The notes beneath the pieces were generated by a model. The model was given only the letters and a program-made list of their open reading frames with translations. It was not told the DNA's origin and did no database searches. A DNA stretch of 64,000 nt, taken from contig JAUCBJ010008936.1 in the NCBI GenBank assembly GCA_032718475.1, positions 1 to 64,000 of the forward strand, read 5' to 3'. Shown piece by piece: positions 10,061 to 22,869 of this stretch. The position numbers were made by a program, and so were the translations under genes. This stretch comes from Nemertoderma westbladi. Lineage: Eukaryota; Xenacoelomorpha; Nemertodermatida; Nemertodermatidae. Within the stretch, counting starts at the first letter, position 1. Each line of letters starts with the position of its first letter.

Positions 10061-10331
10061 TATCATTCTATTCTCTTAATCACTGCTATGGACATCACTC
10101 TCAACATTTTTCTATATTTATTATCGGTACTAATAACTAATCTACTGTAATAACTAAATAAACAGGTGTTTTGTTTCATCACTAGCTTATAACCCCTAAT
10201 CGTCACTCACTGCTCCTGTAGAGCTGTAGTTGTGTTTGCATGATCGATTATAACAGTAAGCTATAGATAGATTATAGACCCTATATATATAAACAAATCA
10301 ACTATATATTATTATTACGGTATCACAATCA

Positions 10332-11063
10332 CCATGGCATATTGTGTGATTATATTCACAACTGATCCGGATCATCATATTAATGTCGAATATACTGGGG
10401 TTGTTTGCACTACGTGGCTGCAGCCAGGTCATAAAACTGTGGCTTACCCTGATTCAACCAGTGAAGTAATAGGAGTTTTTAATGATCTGATGTCTAAGCC
10501 GTTTTCAGATTTGAAATCCCCATTATTTTAAATTCTACTCTAGATGCAATAAAATACAAATTTCTTAAATTTTTAGCGAGGGTGGTTACCCCCTCCCCCC
10601 ACCCACCCCCCCCCCCCCCTTAATATACAACAAATAAGTGAATTCATTTTTTAAACAAAAAATATGCTTCAATCAGTCAAATGTACTATACATATTTGCA
10701 CATAAAATATAAAGCACTCTATCTATTATATTTAGATGAGTTACCCAAGGACAGAAATATAATTGACCTTTGTTTTAGCTAATTTTATTAACTCCGTAAA
10801 TTTCGTATGTAATGGCTCATGTAAGTCTTCCATGAGCTCCTTAATCCTCAACGATAATTCCGTTATTGCTTCGTTACATACTGTAACCACAGTAACCACT
10901 TTCTGACCAACTCGAGATACTGTTTCAACATTATTTGGGTCCATGGGAAAGCCGTAATCATCTCAGAATTTCCAACTATTAGTAGGTTTATCTTTCAGAT
11001 CAGTTGTATGAAAAATATTTTCAAGTTTATCGTAAAAATCATTGATGATGAAAGGGTTTTTTA
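10332..11063. mobile_element. Pogo-containing repeat, copy A (deleted form)
   Basis: Two blocks, 10332-10693 and 10712-11063, are near-identical in reverse complement to 49309-48939 and 47625-47268. On the minus strand 11045-10741 reads as part of a pogo-type transposase (NDFYDKLENIFHTTDLKDK, then GFPMDPNNVETVSRVG), broken by stops. A C-run near 10599-10618 corresponds to the G-run in copy B. The + strand ORF at 10334-10531 (65 aa) is shared by both copies; I do not recognise its product. Confidence 0.78.
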
Positions 11064-14000
11064 TATATACTTTTTACTTGGAGAAAAACACTTCCTGTAC
11101 GAGCCCACACTTTATACAGTGTAATAACAGTTTTATTGTAATTATATGTTACACACAGTTATTAATTAGAGACAATCACAGAATGCAATTATTAACGAGT
11201 GGGAGACACTCGTCAGAAATAGTGTTTCCACCACGGCTATTTCTCTATCCCCGCTCTCTGGGGGGAAAGAGTCAACACTGGGGCCATAATGGAAAAACTA
11301 CTTTGTCTTATCAATTATCATCTCTGCCATTCCAAGTGGCGCGGGCGGTGGCATTCTGTGATTGGCTCGCTCCTTCCTACATTACAAACCCATCACCATT
11401 AACCAAATAATAACATCACTAGTACTAGTTGGGAGATTGCCAAGATGCCCTTACTTCGATTTCCTACTTATATTATTAATATTGAATCTAAAGTCGTTAT
11501 ATTGAATGGGGCGAGCCTTAAGGTCCTTTTCAACGTTTTGAGAGAGGATAAAATTACTTTGTTGTATATATCATAATTTCTTTCGTTACAAACTCCCCCC
11601 AAAGTTAAGCTTGCTAAACTTTCAACAACAAAAAAAACAAAGAAATGATTTTGTACCAAAACTATAAAACCACCTCATGTTAGGATCAATTAAATTTAGC
11701 AATGATTATATTAGATCATCATTACGATTATCTAAGGACATGCGTAGAACATAGTCAACCACAATTATGAACAAGAATGGTGCAAAGTTGTAACATATCA
11801 ATACGGAATAACGTGAACACTGAAATAGAAACTGAGAACTGATATATCGATATCTTGTACGCTCCAGGCAGCCAGGACGGTAGAAAGGTGCCGGGATCCG
11901 AGGCTGGATAGGTTTATCCGATATGAGTAATCTGGTCGTTCAGTCATTAGATAATTCAGTAGTTAATCGTAAAACATCCAACCGCCGGGCGTACGCAATA
12001 GACAAGAACTACCCAGTCTAAAGACAGGTTTGTTATAAATTTGATAATTATAATAAAAATAGAATACTACATTTTATTACAATAATCGTTTTACATAATA
12101 TGTTTGTTAGAGGATAAAACGTAACGTTATTTCGCCACTTAATTATAGAACTGTGGGGCGAGCCACGCAGTCAGGGTGAGCCTTCTTAGTGCACAATTAC
12201 GAGCCTGCTCGACAGTGGGATAATTACTGAAAAAATCTCAGGTCATATAACACTGACGTACTGACTGACTCACTCACTGATAATAATCCAGGTTCAGGCA
12301 CTTCCTGCCTGGCGTTTCTTATGAAATTTTGCAAGAACATTGCTTTGGTGGTTCATAATCACGATACAAAATTTCAGATCGATTCTATGTCTGGTATTCG
12401 AAATATTTCGTTTTTTTGAAATTATGTTGTCGCGAAATTATATGTATTATATACATTCATATACATTCATTGACAGTTGTGGAAATGGAATACATAGAGA
12501 GTTGGCTTTGGGCGGGCCTGACCTATTAGAATACATCGAAGGCAGCCCTATTAATTAATTAATTAACTAGAAAAGCCAGCAAGCTGGCTATAAGAAGACC
12601 GTCCATAGACAAACGTAGTGTAGCTGGGTCCCTCCCCACTCATTATTATTATTAACCTATAAAAAATTTGAAGGACCCTGTGCTTATAATTCAATCAGCT
12701 GGCCTACCACCTAACACAGCAGTGAGAAACCTTATAGATATTCCCATAGGATTCACTGGGAAGATATATTCAGCTGACGGGGTATTACATTATAAACAGT
12801 TGATGTTTGATTACTGTCTGTGATAGTGTGAGTGAGTAAACAGAACCTTACTAAAACTTGGCAAGTAAAATACTTCTCTGTAGTTTGGGCGTATCCGCAC
12901 CAACTGGTGTTTCTATCATGTATTATACATTTAGAAGGAAACTAAATTTGTTATTTGGCTCTATTCATTGTTATTTATCTGGTTGTGCACCATGGCCATT
13001 TTTTTTTATAAATATTTGGTAATCGTATCTTATATCTTGTAAACGTGCTTGATAATGAAATTATTTGCTTCATATGATATTTTTGTTAGTGGTAGCTAAG
13101 TTTCATTTTTCATTATGTGGGGCGAGCCACAAAGACAGCTAGCCTCACGCCTTACAGTTTAGACAATTGTTTAGTTTACTTACTGCTGACTGACAAAGTT
13201 CATTGGTAATAGTCTTAGCTAGGATTCTTCCCCCGGGTTCCTTCCAGCCAGCTTGCTGGCTTTCTAATAATAATTAGTAAATAGGGCAAAATTTTATGTC
13301 CGTCTGTCTGTCTGTCCGTCTGTCTATCCGTCTGTAATGAAAAATTATTTCAAATTCATTCAATTCTATTCGTAAATAACTTTTGATGATTTTAACCATT
13401 TTCAACCAAAATTTGTATTAGATTAGATTAGATTATTATTATTCTGAACTCAACAACATTAAATATTTATGGAGGCAGCTCAGGTGGGTTACCCCGGCAT
13501 AGCTGTTAATTGGGAGAATAAATGTCGGCGATAATTTCACCTACATACCCTACGGTACTATTCTTTCCTTACTGTATATGAAATTTTACGTACGTAACCT
13601 AAATTGGAACTTCCCTACACTAATCCACTGTATAATTGAAATCTATGTAATTAATCTGATATTTTCATTTAATTTTCTCACGTTCATATTTTGTATAAAA
13701 ATGGAGTTTTATTTTGGTGTCGAATATTTGGCGATGTTTAATTCCTGTGAGGCTCTTATCGAAATTGTTCCATAGACGAGTTTTAATTATTAATAGACTA
13801 CGTTACCCAGCATTGTTGTTTGTTTTAGTGATTTTTATTTTGTTAGTTCTTGGGTTGAGATGTGTTCTATTGTTTGAATAAAGGTAAACTTCGATTTTTA
13901 AAAGGTGTGACTTAAAAGGTCATTATAAATAGTAGTATAGTATGGGCATACTAGAGAAAAAGTTCCAATATTTTCTAAAGTTACGGCCTAAAGCCTCTCG

Positions 14001-14150
14001 AACGTTTGACTCCAGATCAAATCGAACTTGTTTCGAACTTGGTCAAGTTCGCGTGCTTAAGATAAATATATTTATCCATGATATATTAGATAATGAATTA
14101 GAATCATTCTTGCATATATCAATATTTTAGTTTCAACATTTTGTTTCATT
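11064..14150. other. AT-rich, gene-poor stretch with small dispersed repeats
   Basis: No supportable gene. GGGGCGAGCC recurs at about 11506, 12155 and 13118 (and GGGCGAGCCACAAAG at about 63718), marking a dispersed repeat family. Near 12571 and 13240 the palindromic TAGAAA(A)GCCAGCAAGCTGGCT occurs in opposite orientation, possibly the ends of a roughly 700-bp non-autonomous element. A TCCGTCTG/CTGT simple repeat lies at about 13297-13335. Confidence 0.4.
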
Positions 14151-14157
14151 TGAATAT

Positions 14158-14808
14158 TTATTGTCTCTGATAAAGCCCTCCACCTAAAACAACGGCAGCA
14201 ATAAGGGCCACAACCAAATCCCAGGTTGATTGGACATTGTTGGATCCGTCCGCCAATGAGGTTTCGATGTTATCCGCTGTGGTTGAGGTTTGGTTGTCGG
14301 TGACCCTTTCTTTCCAAACGATTGCGGGACACTGATCTTCGCCGCTGCAACATATCACTTGGCATGATTCATATGTTACTGCGACATCATTCTGCAGCCA
14401 GTTCACAATATTTAACAATCTCACATAATGATCATCCCTCTCACCATGATCACGAAGGACAACCTGCATGTAGTAAATACAACCATCCTCGACCAGTTGA
14501 ACACAATTGTGGTTTTTGCATTCATGACTATGAAACTCAATGGCGCCTTCTTCCTGGCCAAAGCCATCAACATAACCAGAAGCAATGTATGCTACCACAC
14601 CGCAAGCCGAACAACCTCCGTTCACAGTGGTTGTTTCGTTTTGAAACTGGGGGTTACTTTTTATAAACCTCGCTATCTTATCTTGATACGCCTTTTTTAT
14701 GCCGTCGCTTTCAGAGGAAATTTTCCATGTCACTCCAACAGGACATGTAAAGTTGGAAGCAGCCATTGTTGTGTGTAAAGCAAATAATAGCGTGGAGATA
14801 ACTTGCAT
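14158..14808 (-). CDS. Small cysteine-rich secreted protein, probably GPI-anchored
   Basis: Intact single-exon ORF of 216 codons. I start it at the ATG at 14808 because the longer frame opens with GTG, and from this Met a textbook signal peptide follows (MQVISTLLFALHTTMAA). The mature part has about a dozen cysteines, including GGCSACG, HECKNHNC and CQVICCSGEDQC, and N-glycosylation sequons NFT, NET and NQT. The C-terminus is a hydrophobic stretch (LVVALIAAVVLGGG) with only four residues after it, as in GPI-anchored proteins. AATAAA overlaps the stop codon on the coding strand. A TATATA lies about 85 bp upstream of the ATG. I recognise no family; a cell-surface or secreted role is inferred from topology. 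It is the most host-like intact gene in the window. Confidence 0.68.
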   Translation of the reverse strand: MQVISTLLFALHTTMAASNFTCPVGVTWKISSESDGIKKAYQDKIARFIKSNPQFQNETTTVNGGCSACGVVAYIASGYVDGFGQEEGAIEFHSHECKNHNCVQLVEDGCIYYMQVVLRDHGERDDHYVRLLNIVNWLQNDVAVTYESCQVICCSGEDQCPAIVWKERVTDNQTSTTADNIETSLADGSNNVQSTWDLVVALIAAVVLGGGLYQRQ

Positions 14809-14832
14809 GACGTTATAAATTGATACTGACAC

Positions 14833-15655
14833 CGTTTGTAAACTGTAGAATATTAAATAGAGTTATTAAAAGTCTGTTAATATTTAAAAAGATAATCAAT
14901 TATTGATTGTATATAAAAAATCCGCTTTTTTCACTTAAGTTATAATTACCAGTCAACTGGTATGGTACAGCTATAAAGCAATATACTTAATTTGGTGTGC
15001 TCTACGAGTTCTACCGTTTGAATTTTAAATCAATAAATATATATATACAAGAATATGATTATCCATGGTCCAATATGATTATATTATAATAATATATCAT
15101 TAAAATGACTAATAAGGATATTCCCGATGATTGATGTTGAAAAATATATAACTACTCGGATATGCGGTTGTTAATCTAAATCTAAAAACAACACAACGTG
15201 GGAGGATCCTTTGTGAGGATTCTCCCACACCGGGCGCAAAGCATACAACATCAGTATATAGTAAGTGGAGCTTACTCGGAGTGATTTACAACTTCCTAGG
15301 AATTTTATTCTCTGAAAATTGTTTATTTAATTTTCGTTATTCTAAGAATTTTACATAATTTTGTTTTTTACATTTCGTAGCCCGACCTTCCCAAAATTTC
15401 TCCCAATTGGTAACTTCTAGCACTAAATGGTTAAATTTGAAGTGAAAGCAACTGAAATATTCCAATATTCTACAGGGAATTTGTACGTAAAAAAATTTCC
15501 TGTGGACAGATTTGATAAATTTTAGTCACATTTAAATTTTAACTAGTGCTACTACTGTAGCAGGTAGAACATCATCCCAATTCAATGCATGACTACATTT
15601 GAGCAATTATTGCAGTTCTACTACTACTAGTATCGGCATGCTGCACTGCAGCTGC
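14833..15655. other. AT-rich non-coding stretch
   Basis: Nothing supportable beyond short AT runs. GGGAGGATCCTTTGTG near 15200 and TTCTCCCACACC nearby form a weak local inverted repeat. Confidence 0.45.
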
Positions 15656-15659
15656 ATTT

Positions 15660-15958
15660 TTAAGAATGCTGTGCCGGCTTGTCGACAAAATTGCGCCGCC
15701 ACAGCTCCCTATCACCCATGACATTTGATAGAGTATCCGCATCTTCAAGGCCAGTGTCTTTTAAGATGCGTCTCAAGAAAGTCATGGGCTGTCCACCATG
15801 CTTATTCACTCCATGAGGCTGCTAAAGTACAATATTATGCAATGGCAGGTCCTCACGGCGAAAGCAATGTCCTGCAAAGCGGAGGCGATTTTGTTCTAGT
15901 GTCAAGCTTGGGGGAACCAATGAGACACCTCCAATGTTATAGAAGCAGCCATGAACTA
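15660..15958 (-). pseudogene. LINE 3' tail (RT C-terminal motif)
   Basis: Read on the minus strand, the segment gives NRLRFAGHCFRREDLP, then a stop, then KHGGQPMTFLRRILKDTGL and VMGDRELWRRN. This is the conserved C-terminal tail of endonuclease/RT LINE proteins (RxLRFxGHxxR ... RP..T..D.L..D.G ... DRxxW). One in-frame stop interrupts it. The fragment ends where the 55-bp satellite begins. Confidence 0.75.
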
Positions 15959-15994
15959 GGAAAGTTCATGGCTGACCGTAAGATGCTGCTGCTA

Positions 15995-18333
15995 CGCTGC
16001 TGGGTCCACTGGCACTGTGTATGGCTGACCATTTGATCTGAGGGCGCTATGCTGCTGGATCCACCGGCACTGTGTGTTACTGACCATTAGATCTGGGGGT
16101 GCTATGCTGCTGGGTCCACCGGCACTGTGTATGGCTGACCGTTAGATCTGGGGGTGCTATGCTGCTGGGTGCACCAGCACTGTGTATGACTGATCGTTAG
16201 ATCTGTGGGCGCTATGCTGCTGGGTCCACAGGCACTTTGTGTGGCTGACCGTTAGATCTGGGGGCGCTATGGTGCTGGGTGCGCCTGCACTGTGTATGGC
16301 TGACCGTTGGATCTGTGGGTGCTATGCGGCAGGGTCCACCGGCACTGTGTGTGGCTGACCCTTCGATCTGGGGGTGCTATGCTGCTGGGTCCGCCGGCAC
16401 TGTGTATGGCGGACCATTAGATCTGGGGCGCTATGCTGCTGGGTGCGCCTGCACTGTTTATGGCTGATCGTTGGATCTGTGGGCGCTATGCGGTGGGGTC
16501 CACCGGCACTGTGTGTGGCTGACCCTTAGATCTGGGGGTGCTATGTTGCTGGGTCCGCCGGTACTGTGTATGGCTGCCCGTTAGATCTGGGTGCGCTATG
16601 CTGCTGGGTCCACCGGCACTGTGTGTGGCTGACCATTAGATCTGGGGGTGCTATGCTGCTGGGTCCACCGGCACTGTGTATGGCTGACCGTTAGATCTGT
16701 GGGTGTTATGCTGCTGGGTCCGCCGGCACTGTGTGTGGCTGACCGCGGAGGGCGCTATGTTGCTGGGTCAGCTGGCACTGTGTATGGCTGATCGTTAGAT
16801 CTGTGGGCTCTATACTGCTGGGTCCGCCGGCACTGTGTATCATGGCTGACCATTAGGTCTATGGGCGCTATGCTGCTGGGTCCACCGGCACTGTGTATGG
16901 CTGACAGTTAGATCTGTGGGCGCTATGCTGCTGGGTCCGGCGGCACTGTGTATGGCTGACCATTAGGTCTGAGGGCGCTTTGCTGCTGGGTGCGCCATCA
17001 CTGTGTATGGCTGATAATTAGAATTGGGGGCGCTAGGCTGCTGGGTCCGCCAGCACTGTGTGTGGCTGACCCTTAGATCTGGGGGTGCTATGCTGCTGGG
17101 TCCGCCAGCACTGTTTATGGCTGATCGTTAGATCTGTGGGCGCTATGCTCCTGGGTCCGCCGGCACTGTGTGTGGCTGACACTTAGATCTGGGGGTGCTA
17201 TGCTGCTGGGTCTGCCGGCACTGTGTATGGCTGCCCATTAGATCTGGGTGCGCTATGCTGCTGGGTCCACCGGCCCGGCACTGTGTATGGCTGACCGTTA
17301 GATCTGTGGGCTTGATGCTGCTGGGTCCGCCAGCACTGTGTATCATGGCTGACCATTAGGTCTGTGGGCGCTATGCTGCTGGGTCCACCGGCACTGTGTA
17401 TGGCTGACAGTTAGATCTGTGGGCGCTATGCTGCTGGGTCCGCCGGCACTGTGTATGGCTGACCATTAGGTCTGAGGGCGCTATGCTGCTTCGTGCGCCG
17501 TCACTGTGTATGGCTGATAATTAGAATTGGGGGCGCTATGCTGCTGGGTCCACCGGCACTGTGTGTGGCTTACCATTAGATCTGGAGGTGCTATGCTGCT
17601 GGGTCCACCGGCACTGTGTATGGCTGACCGTTAGATCTGTGGGTGTTATGCTGCTGGGTCCGCCAGCACTGTGTATGGCTGATCGTTAGATCTGTGGTCG
17701 CTATGCTGATGGGTCCGCCGGCACTGTGTATGGCTGACCCTTAGATCTGGGGGCGCTAGGCTGCTGGGTTCACCCGCACTGTGTATGGCTGACCCTTAGA
17801 TCTGTGGGCGCTATACTGCTGGGTCCGCCGGCACTGTGTGTGGCTGATCGTTACATCTGTGGGTGCTATGCTGCTGGGTCCGCCGGCACTGTGTATGGCT
17901 GACCATTAGGTCTGAGGGCGCTATGCTGCTGGGTGCGCCGGCACTCTCTATGGCTGACCATTAGATCTGAGGGCGCTATGCTGCTGGGTGCGCCGGCACT
18001 GTGTGTGGCTGACCATTAGGTCTGAGGGCTCTATGCTGCTGGGTGCGCCTGCACTGTGTATGGCTGACCATTAGATCTGTGGGTGCTATGCTGCTGAGTC
18101 CACCAGCACTGTGTATGGCTGATCGTTACATCTGTGGGCGCTATGCTGCTGGGTGCGCCGGCACTGTGTATGGCTGACCATTAGATCTGTGGGTGCTATG
18201 CTGCTGAGTCCGCCAGCACTGTGTATGGCTGATCGTTACATCTGTGGGCGCTATGCTGCTGGGTGCGCCGGCACTGTGTATGGCTGACCATTACATCTGG
18301 GGGCGCTAGACTGCTGGGTCCGCCGGCACTGTG
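15995..18333. repeat. 55-bp tandem satellite, about 42 copies
   Basis: The unit carries GGGTCCRCCGGCACTGTG, TATGGCTGACC, TTAGATCTG and GGGCGCTATGCTGCT. Units differ by a few substitutions. A higher-order repeat is visible: a variant with an extra CAT (TATCATGGCTGAC) recurs at 16841 and 17344, 503 bp apart (about nine units), followed by the same series of unit variants. Since 55 is not a multiple of three, no coding frame runs through the array. Confidence 0.97.
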
Positions 18334-19438
18334 CTATAAGGGAAAATGTTACATTGATAATTTAATTTTATAATTATTAAATAATGATTGAATAATGCAT
18401 TTAATATGAAGAGGCCATATCAACAAGTGTTCTGCGCAAGAACACTGCGTAATTGACTGACTGACTGCTAACTTACAGTGTAATTATTCGGAAAATTTAA
18501 CCATGAAATTATACACATAAAAACAATTGTATAACAAAATAAAAAAGTTGTGATTCATCTAAATTAATTAATAAAGCGAGAGCGTTATATTTTTAACAAT
18601 GTTGGGTACTACATTACTACTTCATTAATAAGTTTGGTATCACACTGAGCAGCCATGATAAGAAACTCAAGCAGAGGTCGAGCACAATCGTCATGCAGCA
18701 CAATTATTATCCAGCTTTAGTTAACAAAGTGTTATTGATTACTTAAACTAGTATACATAAGGAACATTATGAAACACAGTAACACACCAGCAGGGGGTTA
18801 CTTACATTGGAACTATAGTTCACGGAATTCATTAAATGAGAGACTTGACTTGGTTTTTTGTGTCTATTCCGAGCACTATGTGCTGTAGGATGTGATAATT
18901 TGTAGGTCTACACCATGTTTTAGGTGTTTAATATAATAGTATACACAGTAGGTTTAGATACACTATGTACCTAAACCTTTTATAAAAAAAAGGCAGGTTA
19001 GGACGACTGTTGGTTGATCCCTTGGTTGTATGTTCGAGCCCCGCCTGGATCCACTCAGCCTTTCCTTAACTGGCTTCAATCAAATGAGAACCAGTTGAAT
19101 TACTGAGATAGGAGTAGGGTGAGTGAGGGAGACTTGACTTTAGGGGAGACTTGATTTTTTTTAATAACTCAAAAACTATTATAAATTATTTAACAATACC
19201 ATACAAAAATGTGTAAAATACATGTAGGCTACACCCGTGCAACAATGTTTTATGACCTGTTGGTTATTTTTTGTTTTATTTTTTTTAATATTATTATTAA
19301 TTAAGCCAAAAGGATGGCACTTCTACAGTAGGAACGAGAAATTAGGCTAAAATTACATCAATAACACACACAACTATACAAATTATTATAAAATATATAC
19401 AAAATAAAATAAAATGCAGTTCTTCCATTTACATGGGA
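18334..19438. other. AT-rich stretch with a possible tRNA-derived SINE head
   Basis: Around 18990-19050, GGTTAGGACGAC and, about 35 bases on, TGTTCGAGCCCCGCC resemble RNA polymerase III A and B boxes of a tRNA-related SINE. No tail or second copy was found, so this is weak. The rest holds nothing supportable. Confidence 0.3.
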
Positions 19439-20975
19439 TCATTTTGTATTTGCCCAGTTCACAAGGGGTGCATCATTCTTGTGACAATTTAAAATGTGGT
19501 ATCGGCTGGCTCTGGCGTCCCACAATCGGCAGACGCATTCATCTGCAGTCTCGTGAAACGCGGGGTTTTTACAAATTAGGTGATGAAACCCATGTATAGA
19601 CACCCGTGTGATGATGTGCCGGTTTTTATAGTTTGAGGTTCTCCATTTTGGGTTTGTAAATCCGGGAGAACGCCAGAATTCTGGAATTATTTTGTTGTTC
19701 TTCGAATTGACCCCAGTTTTGTATTTATTAAATTCGGGAGTTTTGGGGAGATTGAGTTTTTGTTGCAGATCCATACACAGGTTCTTGCTTCCACTCAGCG
19801 CCAGGACAAGCCTGTTCTGAGCAGATTTGTGTATTGACAGAACTCTTTTAAGGTACGATGACTTAATCTTGTCCAGGTTCTCAAAGTCCTTTGATTTCAG
19901 AAATTCCCATATAACAGTGAGCCAATAACTGATGATTGGTTCGATTTTGATTGTAAATAACTTGATTGCTGTGTTGAGAGATAAAAGGCTGGGTTGTTTG
20001 ATAGAATGGATCACTTTAAACGATTTGCATGTGGTGTTAATTATGTGTCGAGTGAATGAAAGGGTTGGTTGTAGTACTATTCCGAGATAAGTGTAATGAT
20101 TTACTATTTCAACTGGTTGACCATTGTAGAAAAACTTATCAGCCCCACATAGGCGCCCCCCTCTTCTGAATTTGATGATTTGCGATTTTCGCAGGTTTGC
20201 AGTAAGGCCGTTGATGGAAGCCCATCTATCTGCTGGTGGCATTGAGTGCAGCCTGTAAAGCGTCCTTGTTATCAGAGAAGAACAAAAGGTCATCAGCGAA
20301 TAAGAATACCACAATTGCTTCGTCTACTCTCGTAATAAACATTATTAAGTCCCATATGTATAATATAAAAAGAAACGGGCCTATCGCCCTGTTGGCATCC
20401 TTGAGTTTGCCTCACAGGATTAGATTTCCTCAAACCATCAGAAATATATATGAAATTTGGGCTTAGAATACATTTAATTAGACGCAATAATCTCCCATTT
20501 ACCTTGAACACGTGTTCCAATTTGTACAGTACTTTAGATCGTGGCACCGAATCGAAGGCTTTTTGGAAATCGATAAAGGCGGCATAAAGAGGTTTCCTTG
20601 GTTCTGATAGATTTCCTTTGATCCGAGTTAGTAGACGCTGCAACGGTTGAATGGTTGATCGACCTGGCATGAAACCAAACTGGTCTTTAGGAATCTTAGA
20701 ATGGAGGAACTCACGGAGCCGCTTCCCAACAAGCCTTGTAAGCACCTTGAAAGGGTTACACAGAAGGGCTATACCTCGATAGTTGTTCTCTTCATCTCTT
20801 GAACCTTTACCTTTATATAGGACCTTTAGGATGCTATGTTTCCATGTAGAAACCAATGACCCAGTTACCAAACAAATGTTAAATAGCATTGTCCACAGAT
20901 AGAGTGTTAGAGATATTGATCCCTTTAATGTTTCGTAAGGGAGATTATCTAGTCCATCTGACTTCCCATTCTTCT
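19439..20975 (-). pseudogene. Non-LTR retrotransposon reverse transcriptase, 5'-truncated and frameshifted
   Basis: The minus-strand reading starts near 20975 with KNGKSDGLDNLPYE, a typical RT motif 0-1. It continues with LYKGKGS, NNYRGIALL, DQFGFMPGRSTI and AAFIDFQKAFDSV (motif A). The catalytic VVFLFADDLLFFSD (motif C) is at about 20315-20270 in a second frame. The rest continues in a third frame from about 20240 with ANLRKSQIIKF and YTYLGIVLQP. A C-terminal CxxC...H...C knuckle (ECVCRLWDARASRYHILNC) ends it. At least two frameshifts make it non-functional. The endonuclease is absent, consistent with 5' truncation. Clade is not certain. Confidence 0.88.
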
Positions 20976-21305
20976 TCTTTAAGAATGGGAATTTGTTTTA
21001 TTGTCAATAAACGTTTTCTGTGTTCAAAAGTAAATTTTTACCCTTTACAACTAATGAAAATTCGCATCCTTATTTTACTGTATGTTACAATAATTGTAAT
21101 TCACAACATGTGTTAACAACTAATTATTGCACTCTCCTGCCATATATTGTTTTCCAGTTTTGGTTCAGCCGTTTTGAAATTATATCAATTAATCGAAAAA
21201 AAAGCCCGTGTGGGGAGACATGACGCTTGAGTGTGAGGGAGACTTGAACCCGCCAATGCTGTCGTCTACCTAGAGTTACACCCATGTAGAAAGCCATTAC
21301 ACCAC

Positions 21306-21540
21306 ATGAAAACAAATAAGTTGGTGCCAGTTCCCAAGAAGGACAACCTAACACTCTATGGTTCTTTTCGGGGAATCTCATTGATCTCGATTGCTGCAAA
21401 AGCTATACACAATAGAATTCTATTAAATCGCATCAGGGATCCCATTGAGAGACTGCTCCGTGGAAATCAGAATGGGTTCCGTAAAGGTCGTGGGACCATG
21501 GAACCCATTTTGGCATTAATTTCGGACCCAGATTGCCACG
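21306..21540 (+). pseudogene. Short RT fragment of a second LINE family
   Basis: PVPKKDNLTLYGSFRGISL, then AAKAIHNRILLNRI and NQNGFRKGRGTMEPILAL, match the RT region before motif A of non-LTR retrotransposons. Only about 75 residues remain. It faces away from the LINE at 19.4-21.0 kb and is from a different family. Confidence 0.75.
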
Positions 21541-22865
21541 TGGTTGACGAGCGGCTGGGAAAATCGGAGACTCTTGTTTAGAGAACAGATCCGATATTGC
21601 TCAGTCCGTTTCCAACCGCGCCTTTCTGGTTCTGGAATTTGTGGAGCAAATGACGTCACCACGGACACCACGGTATGATACAGAGGACGTACATGACTGC
21701 ATACAGGGGGTGATGACTGTACCATGTGATGAGGCTCTGTTCCAATGGCAAAATTACACGACACCGGACAGGGGGTTGGACCAGTACCACAATTACAGTT
21801 TGCCATTTGGGAATGACGCCTTTTACTGAACTTAAAACTGACAAAACACTGTGTAGGGACTTTAGTTAGGATACTTTGTGATTCCTCGCTGACTCACCGA
21901 ACTTTACACTAATAGATAGGAACCTGACAGCCAAGACGTTACTGACAGAGGTGATGGGGGATCTAAAAACATGGGTTAAACACAAACTGACACATTCAAC
22001 AGACAAATTAATTCAGGTCAAACTGACTGAACTCAATGTACCGAAGACAGATGGGGTGTTCCATTTTTTTTGTCATGCTTTATTCCTGTTCCATATATAA
22101 CACAATTAGTCATTGGTTTATTATTGGTCATTAGTCTATACAGTTTTCTGTTATAAACAAATTAGACTTAATAACATATTAGTATATTATTTACAACAGT
22201 TATTTTTTTGATTAAACAACGTAGTAAGTAGTTCAAGTAGTATAGCACATTTCATCGTGACATGAATAAACAACGGTTAACTTAATCTCACCATACGAGC
22301 TGTTAACAACCTGTGAACTATAAGTACAGGTACAGAAATCGTCATACATTAAAATGGTAAAAACACATTTTCATTTTTAAGTTATTCATATTCGTTCGTT
22401 TTATTATTATACTATTATTTTGGTTTAGAAAGACAGCTGCAAAGTGCAAATTAAGTGTTTTACAAAGTTCCCATCCACTTTGCTATATTATTTTTGTTGC
22501 CGTTATCCCTACACCAGGGGGAAAAACGCCGATGCTGGAGACGTGACTTAACAGACCACCGAGCCCCGGCCAGTCACCGGATATTGATTGTGGGGAGGGA
22601 ATATTTTCTGAGATGCAAGTTTGCGGTTGATAAAAAGCTGCATTAGTTGGATATACTCTTTAATGTAACTTCTTATAGTTGAAACCTGATTAAGAATAAT
22701 TTTGGGCTTCCCCAAATCAATATACACCAAATATTCACAATAATTATACACGATAATATAAATCCCTACGGTATATTATTTAATAACCCACTGTTCGCTC
22801 AGAATTTTAGCCTACCTAATGTTCCCCAGATTTTCCCTCGGTCCCAGTCTTAGTGCCGTAGTGTC
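21541..22865. other. Non-coding stretch
   Basis: No gene, RNA or clear repeat is seen. AT-rich, with mixed short ORFs lacking recognisable motifs. Confidence 0.45.
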
Positions 22866-22869
22866 GGTG

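Noticed and set aside
14809-14832. Longer start (GTG) for the secreted protein
   Set aside because: GTG is not a normal animal start, and the downstream ATG gives a clean signal peptide.
16279-17346. ORFs within the 55-bp satellite
   Set aside because: The period is not a multiple of three and the ORFs have no motif; chance openings.
18990-19050. tRNA gene
   Set aside because: A and B box-like sequences are present but no cloverleaf could be folded; at most a SINE head.
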